From Coriobacteriales bacterium (GTDB taxonomy: Bacteria; Actinomycetota; Coriobacteriia; Coriobacteriales; UBA8131): a stretch of 15,671 bases of DNA. The notes beneath the pieces were generated by a model that was not told the DNA's origin, ran no database searches, and saw only the letters and a program-made list of their open reading frames with translations. The stretch covers positions 1-15,671 of the forward strand of contig JAISMZ010000024.1 of NCBI GenBank assembly GCA_031276475.1, read 5' to 3'. Shown here piece by piece: positions 10,677 through 15,671 of the stretch; within the stretch, counting starts at the first letter, position 1, and the number at the start of each line of letters is the position of its first letter. Both the position numbers and the translations under genes were made by a program.

Positions 10677-10726
10677 GATCTTCACCTCTCCGTATCTTCA
10701 TACCACCGGAAACCCTTCAGAAACCC

Positions 10727-12217
10727 TCATGCTTCGTCGCGCATATGCGGAAAGAGCAACACGTCGCGGATCGAAGCCGCATCGCAAAGGAGCATTACCA
10801 GCCGATCGATGCCAATGCCGACTCCCCCCGCGGGAGGCATTCCGTACTCCAGGGCTCGAATGTAATCCTCGTCGTAGCCCATCGCCTCCTCGTCACCCGC
10901 GGCCTTTGCGGCGGCCTGGGCGATGAAACGCTCGCGTTGATCGACAGGGTCGTTGAGCTCCGAGAAACCATTGGCGTATTCTCTGCCGCAGATTACCAGC
11001 TCAAAGCGATCGGTTACCAGAGGACACGCGGCCTTGCGTTTGGCCAAAGGCGATGTCTCCAACGGATGCTCCGTGACGAAGGTTGGTTGGATGAGGGCAG
11101 GCTCTACCAGCTTCTCATACAACTCGCCCACCAGTTTACCAACTCCCCATGAAGGCTGGGTGGCAATAGAATGTCGTTTGGCAAACACTTTAAGCTCGTC
11201 TACGCCGCACTCCCAGCTAAGCTCCTCGCCCAGCGCCTCGCCCACCAGCTCCAGCATCGTCCGCTCGGGCCAGGTGCCGCCCAGATTGACCTCCCGACCC
11301 TGGTAGTTGAGCAGCAGCGAGTCGTTGGCCGCAAGGCAGGCGGCCTGAATCAGCCCGTGTGCAAATTCAGCAATGCCCCGACAGTCGCTGTAGGCCTGAT
11401 AGGCCTCAAGCATCGTGAACTCCGGGTTATGCGAGTGGTCCATACCTTCGTTGCGAAAGCTGCGATTGATCTCAAAGACCCGCTCAAAGCCGCCAACCAG
11501 CAGGCGCTTGAGGTTCAGCTCGGGGGCAACGCGCAGATAGAAATCCCTGTTTAAGGCGTTATGCCGGGTGATGAAGGGGCGGGCCGTGGCGCCGCCGGCA
11601 ATCGGGTGCAGCATCGGCGTCTCAACCTCAACAAAACCGCGACTGACGGCCTCGGCACGCAGGGCCGAGATGATCCGAAAACGCTTCTCAAATACCGCGC
11701 GAACCTCGGGGTTGGCTATCAGATCAACATAGCGCTGACGATAGCGGGTCTCCTTATCGGCCAGGCCATGAAACTTCTCCGGCAGCGGGCGCAGTGACTT
11801 GCTGAGCAAAACGACCTCGGACGGCGAAACTGAAAGCTGCCCGCGGCGGGTTCTGAGCACCGTGCCCGTAGCACCTACCCAGTCGCCGATGTCCAGCTCC
11901 CCAAGGCGTGCGTAGGCCTGCTCGCCGAGGACGTTAATCCGAGCGAACAGCTGGATCTCGCCCGTCGCGTCGCGCAGGACAATGAAACTGGCCTTGCCCT
12001 GATCGCGAATGGCCATCACGCGGCCGGCAACACTTGCCACCTCATCGCTCGTCTCCCCGGCGGCCAGGGCGGCGTGGCGCTGCTCCAGCTCGGCAGCGCG
12101 GGCGCTGACGTCAAAGCGAAAGGCGTAAGGTTCCTCACCGGCGGCAATCAGGGCTGCGCGTTTGGCCTTGCGCACCTCAAAGGGGTCGTCGCTGATTATC
12201 TCTGCCGTATCCGCCAT
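10727..12217 (-). CDS. lysS: Lysyl-tRNA synthetase, class II
   Basis: LysRS attaches lysine to tRNA-Lys in the cytoplasm. The 496-residue length is normal for the bacterial class II enzyme. An N-terminal anticodon-binding OB fold spans about residues 60-140 (VAGRVMAIRDQGKASFIVLR onward). The catalytic domain shows motif 1 near FVEVETPMLHP (195-205), motif 2 FRNEGMDHSHNPEFTMLE (254-271) with its ATP-binding arginine, and motif 3 GMPPAGGVGIGIDRL (459-473). The active site looks intact. The ATG at 12217 lies only three bases past the greA stop and has no convincing ribosome site, so translation is probably coupled to greA. There is no room for a T-box upstream. clpC follows after 50 bp; lysS near clpC is also familiar from mycobacteria. 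Confidence 0.97.
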   Translation of the reverse strand: MADTAEIISDDPFEVRKAKRAALIAAGEEPYAFRFDVSARAAELEQRHAALAAGETSDEVASVAGRVMAIRDQGKASFIVLRDATGEIQLFARINVLGEQAYARLGELDIGDWVGATGTVLRTRRGQLSVSPSEVVLLSKSLRPLPEKFHGLADKETRYRQRYVDLIANPEVRAVFEKRFRIISALRAEAVSRGFVEVETPMLHPIAGGATARPFITRHNALNRDFYLRVAPELNLKRLLVGGFERVFEINRSFRNEGMDHSHNPEFTMLEAYQAYSDCRGIAEFAHGLIQAACLAANDSLLLNYQGREVNLGGTWPERTMLELVGEALGEELSWECGVDELKVFAKRHSIATQPSWGVGKLVGELYEKLVEPALIQPTFVTEHPLETSPLAKRKAACPLVTDRFELVICGREYANGFSELNDPVDQRERFIAQAAAKAAGDEEAMGYDEDYIRALEYGMPPAGGVGIGIDRLVMLLCDAASIRDVLLFPHMRDEA

Positions 12218-12220
12218 AAG

Positions 12221-12679
12221 CTAGCGGCTGATCTTCAGGATCGTGAACTCCAGCTTCCTGCCCGTGGGACCCTCGGCAACCACCGTATCGTCGCGGTGCT
12301 TGCCAATCAGGGCGGCACCAACAGGTGACTCATTGGAGATGCGGCCCTGCGAGGCATCGGCCTCAGCGGCGCCAACGATGGTAAAGACCTTCTCCGAACC
12401 GTCGGCGGCCCTCACCGTTACGGTGTTGCCGATGTTTATCTTGTTGGAGCGCTTGGGCACTTCAATTATCTCGGCGTTAGCCAGGATCTGGTTGATCTCG
12501 GCTATCCGGCTTTCAACCCAGGCCTGTTCGTTTTTTGCATCATCGTACTCGGAGTTCTCGGAGATGTCGCCAAACTCCAAGGCGACCCTGAGGCGCTCTC
12601 CCACTTCGGCGCGGCGTTCGGTCTCCAGATGCTGAAGCTCCTGTTCAAGCGCCGAGCGGCCTTCCTTTGTCAGTTTCAT
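12221..12679 (-). CDS. greA: Transcription elongation factor GreA
   Basis: GreA enters the secondary channel of RNA polymerase and stimulates cleavage of backtracked RNA. The 152-residue protein has the N-terminal coiled-coil hairpin (about 1-75), with the acidic tip GDISENSEYDDAKNEQ (37-52). D38 and E41 correspond to the catalytic acidic residues D41 and E44 of the E. coli protein. The C-terminal FKBP-like domain (about 80-152) ends with GRKLEFTILKISR. I chose the ATG at 12679 because AGGGA lies upstream at good spacing and because MKLTKEG is the usual N-terminus. The in-frame ATG at 12694 adds five residues without a ribosome site. It heads the greA-lysS-clpC-disA run. A strong hairpin and a candidate promoter lie in its leader. 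Confidence 0.96.
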   Translation of the reverse strand: MKLTKEGRSALEQELQHLETERRAEVGERLRVALEFGDISENSEYDDAKNEQAWVESRIAEINQILANAEIIEVPKRSNKINIGNTVTVRAADGSEKVFTIVGAAEADASQGRISNESPVGAALIGKHRDDTVVAEGPTGRKLEFTILKISR

Positions 12680-12697
12680 GGTCTTCCCTGTCATCAG

Positions 12698-12720
12698 GCG
12701 GCGCGCCTTGAGCGCGCCGC
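12698..12720. promoter_or_regulatory. Perfect GC hairpin in the greA leader
   Basis: GCGGCGCGC (12698-12706) and GCGCGCCGC (12712-12720) form a perfect 9-bp stem with a 5-base loop. It ends 18 bases before the greA ATG and about 8 bases before its ribosome site. No U-run follows on the minus strand, so it is not a textbook terminator. It may pause polymerase, protect the 5' end or tune translation. Confidence 0.55.
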
Positions 12721-12746
12721 GTCACCCACGTACCAATAACTCTCTG

Positions 12747-12775
12747 ATTAAACGTGACCGGCACACAAACAACAA
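12747..12775 (-). promoter_or_regulatory. Candidate promoter for greA-lysS-clpC-disA
   Basis: On the minus strand, TTGTTG (12775-12770) and TTTAAT (12752-12747) are separated by 17 bp. The -10 matches 5 of 6 consensus positions and the -35 matches 3 of 6. Transcription would start near 12740, about 60 nt before greA, and would include the hairpin at 12698-12720. Confidence 0.4.
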
Positions 12776-12874
12776 GCAGCCGACCTACGATCAGCGCACA
12801 ACAAATCGTAACCGACGGCATCCGCCGCCGCGCAGCCTGCCTGACTGCCAAGACTGCTGCCGAACGCCTTACTG

Positions 12875-13117
12875 CTACTTCTTGGCAGCAGCACGCTTTC
12901 GGGCCGGCTTGGCCTCAACTTCCTCAACATCGGCGTCATCGTCATCATCCAACTCCGCCGACTCCAGGATGCCGCCGCCTTCCACGCCCTCGCGGACGTT
13001 TTTCACCGTGCGACCAAGCGCGCTGCCGAGCTTGGGCAGATTCTTGGGCCCAAAGATAATCAGGATGACCACCAAGATGATGATCAGTTCGGGCATTCCC
13101 ATACCAAAAAACTTCAT
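12875..13117 (-). CDS. tatA: Sec-independent protein translocase subunit TatA
   Basis: TatA oligomerises in the membrane to let folded, twin-arginine-signal proteins across. The 80-residue protein shows the family plan: a short N-terminus, one membrane helix (about residues 9-22, PELIIILVVILIIFG), the FGPKNLPKLG hinge (22-31), an amphipathic helix (SALGRTVKNVREGVEGG), then an acidic DDDDDAD stretch and a basic KPARKRAAAKK tail. TatA and TatE cannot be told apart here; TatB is less likely given the short length. The ATG at 13117 has GGGAGGA four to five bases upstream. No tatC lies nearby. It is flanked by gaps of 195 bp (to greA) and 130 bp (to the transporter), so it may be its own unit. In an anaerobe it would serve exported cofactor-containing redox enzymes. 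Confidence 0.9.
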   Translation of the reverse strand: MKFFGMGMPELIIILVVILIIFGPKNLPKLGSALGRTVKNVREGVEGGGILESAELDDDDDADVEEVEAKPARKRAAAKK

Positions 13118-13184
13118 GTATCCTCCCTAAAGCAGGATTGGCCGTCACGCTGTCCGGCAACGCACCGGATTCAGGCGAATAGAT

Positions 13185-13198
13185 TACCACTTATGGTA
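13185..13198. promoter_or_regulatory. Short palindrome upstream of tatA
   Basis: TACCA (13185-13189) and TGGTA (13194-13198) are inverted around CTTA, within an AT-richer patch of the 130-bp tatA leader. It could be an operator or part of the tatA promoter; a weak TAATCT -10 overlaps it on the minus strand. The rest of the gap holds only a weak 5-bp hairpin (13226-13240) past the transporter stop. Confidence 0.25.
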
Positions 13199-13247
13199 TC
13201 ATTTGTCGCGCCAGATCGCAGCGAGTGGCGCCGACCGCCAGCAACCG

Positions 13248-14093
13248 CTATTGACGACCCTGCTTTTTGCGGTAGACAAACCAGTAGACAAGCCCCACGA
13301 GCAGCACGCCGCCGATGATATTACCGATGGTCACCGCAGAAAGGTTGTAGAGTACGCCGGCAACATCAATCTTGCTGATATCGGCGCTTCCCGTATAGTC
13401 AAAGCCGATGAATCGCAACGCCAGACCCAGCGGTAAAAAGAACATATTGGCTATGCAGTGCTCAAAGCCGCAGGCCACAAAGGCGGTAATTGGCAAGATG
13501 ATGGCAAAGAACTTATCCACGATAGTCCGGGCCGCATAGCTCACCCAGACCGCCAGACAGACCAAAAGATTGCACATCACGCCTTTAAAAAGCAGTATCT
13601 GCCAGGGCTGGTCGATCTTGCCCGCGGCAACGCTGAGCATCGCGTTTCCCACGCCGCCTGAATTAGTAGTATAATAATGTATGAGCAAGAGCAGAGCCAC
13701 CAGCAACAGCGAGCCCACCAGGTTTCCCAGATAGACAACCACCCAGTTCTTAAGCATTGCTGCCCAGGAGTAGCCGCCGGAAAGCCGCCCGATGATCATC
13801 AGACAGTTGCCGGTGAACAGCTCGGCACCGGCGCAGATCACCAGGAAAAGCCCCGTGCAAAAAACCAGGCCGCCCAGTATCTGCGAGACGGCCGGCGAGA
13901 AGGACGCGTCCGATTTTATCAACAGCATGAACATGCCACCAAGTCCAATAAAGAGGCCCGCCATAATTGCCAGGACAAAGCTCTGGCGCAAGCCCATCGT
14001 CGCCTTGGTCGCACCGATGGCCTCGGTCTTGGCGGCGATCTCGGCGGGGGCGAGGGCGTCGGGCCTGATGGCTTTGATCTCTTTATCGTCCAC
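13248..14093 (-). CDS. Formate/nitrite transporter (FNT) family channel
   Basis: FNT proteins are pentameric inner-membrane channels for formate, nitrite or hydrosulfide. The 281-residue length fits. Six membrane helices can be seen. Family motifs are GAELFTGN (89-96), NWVVVYLGNLVG (116-127), GVMCNLLVCLAVW (171-183), FEHCIANMFF (210-219) and TIGNIIGG (255-262). H212 in FEHC is the expected central pore histidine. I cannot separate FocA from NirC or other subfamilies by sequence alone, so I give no symbol. The start is a GTG at 14093 with AAGGA nine bases upstream. A TACAAT box at 14185-14180 on the minus strand may be its -10, but no good -35 accompanies it. No pyruvate formate-lyase or nitrite reductase gene adjoins it to settle the substrate. 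It diverges from the methyltransferase gene. Confidence 0.93.
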   Translation of the reverse strand: MDDKEIKAIRPDALAPAEIAAKTEAIGATKATMGLRQSFVLAIMAGLFIGLGGMFMLLIKSDASFSPAVSQILGGLVFCTGLFLVICAGAELFTGNCLMIIGRLSGGYSWAAMLKNWVVVYLGNLVGSLLLVALLLLIHYYTTNSGGVGNAMLSVAAGKIDQPWQILLFKGVMCNLLVCLAVWVSYAARTIVDKFFAIILPITAFVACGFEHCIANMFFLPLGLALRFIGFDYTGSADISKIDVAGVLYNLSAVTIGNIIGGVLLVGLVYWFVYRKKQGRQ

Positions 14094-14230
14094 AGCTGGC
14101 CGTCCTTTCCTGATTGAGCTCGGGGAGCTTTCTTTGAGGGTGAAGGGTTTGGATTCTAGCGTCTGCGCCAGCCCCCGCTATTGTAGCGCAGCCAATTGAG
14201 CAGCAGAGCGCAGAAAACGCTGCCCGGCCA

Positions 14231-14243
14231 GTGCAGTCTGCAC
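14231..14243. promoter_or_regulatory. 13-bp palindrome in the divergent intergenic region
   Basis: GTGCAG (14231-14236) and CTGCAC (14238-14243) are perfectly inverted about one base. It lies between the transporter and the methyltransferase, 46 bp upstream of the TACAAT box of the transporter, and could be an operator serving either gene. Confidence 0.3.
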
Positions 14244-14256
14244 TAACCTGGTGAAG

Positions 14257-14410
14257 GGCGGACGGCATTTGTGGGCGGCGGACGGCGGACAAAATGGGGA
14301 CGGCTCTTTTCTTTCTCGCGCAGACTTAGTGGGGGCAGCGCAGAGGGCAGGGACAGCGCAGAGAGGACAGCACGGAGGGGGCAGCTCGGAGGGGGCAGGG
14401 ACAGCGGGCA
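14257..14410. repeat. G/A-rich low-complexity repeat region between divergent genes
   Basis: GGCGGACGGC occurs at 14257-14266 and 14277-14286. From 14331 to 14410 there are five degenerate units of 14-20 bp of the type GGGGGCAGCxCGGA, beginning at 14331, 14345, 14363, 14377 and 14391. The last unit ends eight bases before the -35 box of the methyltransferase promoter. The G-runs at 14377, 14391, 14398 and 14406 could fold as a G-quadruplex on the plus strand. I see no credible gene in this 449-bp gap; the minus-strand frames over it are Pro/Leu/Ala-rich shadows. Confidence 0.6.
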
Positions 14411-14417
14411 AAACCGC

Positions 14418-14446
14418 TGGACAAAACCCGCTTTCTGGCCTATCCT
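14418..14446 (+). promoter_or_regulatory. Candidate sigma-70-type promoter of the UroD-family gene
   Basis: TGGACA (14418-14423, 5 of 6 to the -35 consensus), a 17-bp spacer and TATCCT (14441-14446, 4 of 6) face the gene. The start would be near 14453, leaving a leader of about 90 nt with a small CGGGCA/TGCCCG hairpin (14494-14507). A CAAAACC direct repeat flanks the -35 box. Confidence 0.5.
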
Positions 14447-14526
14447 GAGTGCAGGCCGTCGTTGCTGCCTCAGACAGCGATGCGACGCGATACCGGGCAC
14501 CTGCCCGTTCCCTATCACCATCCTCG

Positions 14527-14534
14527 AAAGGAGG
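14527..14534 (+). promoter_or_regulatory. Strong Shine-Dalgarno fixing the UroD-family start
   Basis: AAAGGAGG lies eight bases before the ATG at 14543. It decides against the in-frame ATG at 14462, which would add 27 residues that do not look like the family's N-terminus. Confidence 0.8.
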
Positions 14535-14542
14535 CAAGGGTC

Positions 14543-15583
14543 ATGCTCACTGCAAGGGAGAACATGCGACGAACCGTATTTGGTGGCGAGAAGCCGGATC
14601 GCTTTGTCAATCAGTACGAGGCTTTACGAATCCTCTTTCATCCCTGGATGCTCCACTCGGGCCCGCGGTTGGCTCCGGGATTAGGGCCGGTGGTAAACGC
14701 CTGGGGCATAACTAACACCTGGCCGCAGGGCACTCCAGGACAGTTTCCCGTGCACAGCCCGGAGAAGATCGTGATTAAAGATATCGAGAACTGGCGCGAT
14801 TACGTAAAGGCGCCGCCGCTTAAGTTCGCGCAGGAGGAATGGGACACCTTCAAGGCCGAATACGACGCGGTAGATCATAGCTTAGCCTACGTCGCCCCCT
14901 TCATCGCACCCGGCCTCTTTGAGCAGAGTCATCACCTGAGCGAGATAAGCAACGCCCTTATCTACTACACGCTAAACCCCGACGAGATGCACGAGCTGCT
15001 GAAGTATCTAACCGAGTGGGAACTGGAGCTGGCGGAAGGCATCTGCACCAACCTCAAACCGGACGCTGTCTTTCATCACGACGACTGGGGCTCGGAGCTT
15101 TCTACCTTCATGCGCCCAGAGATGTTCGCGGAGTTCTTTGTGCAGCCCTACCAGCAAATCTACGGCTATTATCACGATCACGGCGTTGAGCTCGTCGTCC
15201 ATCACTCCGACAGCTACGCGGCCACGCTGGTGCCCTACATGATAGAGATGGGCATCGACGTCTGGCAGGGCTGCATGGAGTCCAACGACGTGCCGGCACT
15301 GTTGGAGAAGTACCGCGGACAGATCACCTTCATGGGCAACATAGACAACAAGGACGTCGACTTTGACGGCTGGACACAGGCCGATGCCCAAAAAACCGTG
15401 GAGCGCGCCTGCCCGGACACAAACACCCTCTCCTACATCCCCTGCATCACCCAAGGCGGCCCCGGTTCGGTCTATCCGGGCACCTACGCCGCTTTAACCG
15501 AGGAGATAGACCGCCGCAGCGCAGAGCTGTTTACTGTTCCTGTGGAGGAGATCGAGCGTCTGCCCCTGCAGATCATGTTCTGA
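14543..15583 (+). CDS. Uroporphyrinogen decarboxylase-family protein, probable corrinoid-linked methyltransferase
   Basis: The 346-residue protein has the length and motif order of the UroD/MtaA/CmuA superfamily. It begins MLTARENMRRTVFGGEKPDR, like many UroD-fold methyltransferases, and lacks the arginine-rich PxWxMRQAGR substrate motif of true HemE. Conserved blocks are FHHDDWGS (177-184), VVHHSDSYAATLVPYMIEMG (218-237), VWQGC (240-244), and FMGNIDNKD (263-271) in place of the usual GGID-type strand. Characterised relatives move methyl groups between corrinoid proteins and coenzyme M or tetrahydrofolate, using zinc held by an H-x-C...C set. Here the H-x-C position reads HHSDS, so metal binding may differ; C244 and C301 are candidate ligands. 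No corrinoid-protein or reductive-activator gene is in the window, so the substrate is unknown. The start is fixed by AAAGGAGG, and the gene has its own promoter candidate. Confidence 0.88.
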   Translation: MLTARENMRRTVFGGEKPDRFVNQYEALRILFHPWMLHSGPRLAPGLGPVVNAWGITNTWPQGTPGQFPVHSPEKIVIKDIENWRDYVKAPPLKFAQEEWDTFKAEYDAVDHSLAYVAPFIAPGLFEQSHHLSEISNALIYYTLNPDEMHELLKYLTEWELELAEGICTNLKPDAVFHHDDWGSELSTFMRPEMFAEFFVQPYQQIYGYYHDHGVELVVHHSDSYAATLVPYMIEMGIDVWQGCMESNDVPALLEKYRGQITFMGNIDNKDVDFDGWTQADAQKTVERACPDTNTLSYIPCITQGGPGSVYPGTYAALTEEIDRRSAELFTVPVEEIERLPLQIMF

Positions 15584-15607
15584 GGCGTGCGGCACCAACG
15601 CCCCCGT

Positions 15608-15651
15608 GGAGGATCCGCCGGCCCCCGGTAATCCCCGGCAGCGGATCCTCC
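15608..15651. terminator. Inverted repeat after the UroD-family gene, possible terminator
   Basis: GGAGGATCCGC (15608-15618) and GCGGATCCTCC (15641-15651) are perfect 11-bp arms around a GC-rich 22-base loop, 24 bases past the stop codon. A second CGG/CCG pairing is possible inside the loop. Only ATACTTTG follows, not a full T-run, so it may be a bidirectional or factor-dependent terminator, or a repeat element. The last 20 bases of the window show nothing. Confidence 0.45.
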
Positions 15652-15671
15652 GCAGATACTTTGCGAGCGCG

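Noticed and set aside
10677..10726. CtsR-type operator before clpC
   Set aside because: The gap contains only GGGTTTC direct repeats. No AGGTCAAA-like heptads are present.
13226..13240. Hairpin TGGCG/CGCCA after the transporter stop as a terminator
   Set aside because: The stem is only 5 bp and has no T-run; too weak to call.
14178..14537. Pro/Leu/Ala-rich minus-strand frames over the divergent intergenic region
   Set aside because: Composition follows the G/A-rich repeat array. There is no ribosome site or recognisable domain.
14462..14542. Longer N-terminus for the UroD-family protein from ATG 14462
   Set aside because: The strong AAAGGAGG before 14543 and the family-like MLTARENMRR start favour the shorter form.

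Overview
The window looks like a chromosomal stretch of a GC-rich, anaerobic Gram-positive-lineage bacterium. My best guess is the class Coriobacteriia (Actinomycetota). The grounds are the high GC content, the presence of disA, the lysS-clpC-disA order, a formate/nitrite channel, a UroD-type methyltransferase, a leaderless-looking promoter and a secreted Gly/Thr/Ser-rich giant protein. No rRNA marker is present, so this placement is inference.

Layout. Eight genes lie on the minus strand and one on the plus strand. Reading the minus strand in its own direction, from right to left: a formate/nitrite transporter (14093-13248), tatA (13117-12875), greA (12679-12221), lysS (12217-10727), clpC (10676-8112), disA (8078-6996), mntP (6866-6192), and a giant modular surface protein (5903 to beyond base 1). 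On the plus strand, a UroD-family methyltransferase (14543-15583) diverges from the transporter across a 449-bp repeat-rich intergenic region.

The giant gene is the main accessory feature. A single minus-strand frame stays open through all 5.9 kb to the left edge. I checked it codon by codon and found no stop. It encodes a signal peptide, an acidic linker and four tandem modules of about 440-540 residues. Each module carries many short GG-T/S-V-T-A-T-G-G-like rungs that suggest a parallel beta-helix or carbohydrate-binding fold. Its C-terminus and any anchor lie outside the window. Long open frames on the plus strand here are shadows of this repetitive sequence.

The centre is housekeeping: transcript cleavage (GreA), lysine charging (LysS), regulated proteolysis (ClpC) and c-di-AMP synthesis with DNA scanning (DisA). 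These genes are tightly spaced (3, 50 and 33 bp) and are probably one operon started by a promoter in the greA leader. mntP probably has its own promoter, placed so that the transcript would begin at the ATG. I found no CRISPR array, rRNA, tRNA, insertion sequence or phage gene, and no clear novel defence or biosynthetic system. The unusual points are the giant adhesin, the mntP leaderless promoter and loop insertion, the missing radA between clpC and disA, and the altered metal-ligand motif in the UroD-family protein.
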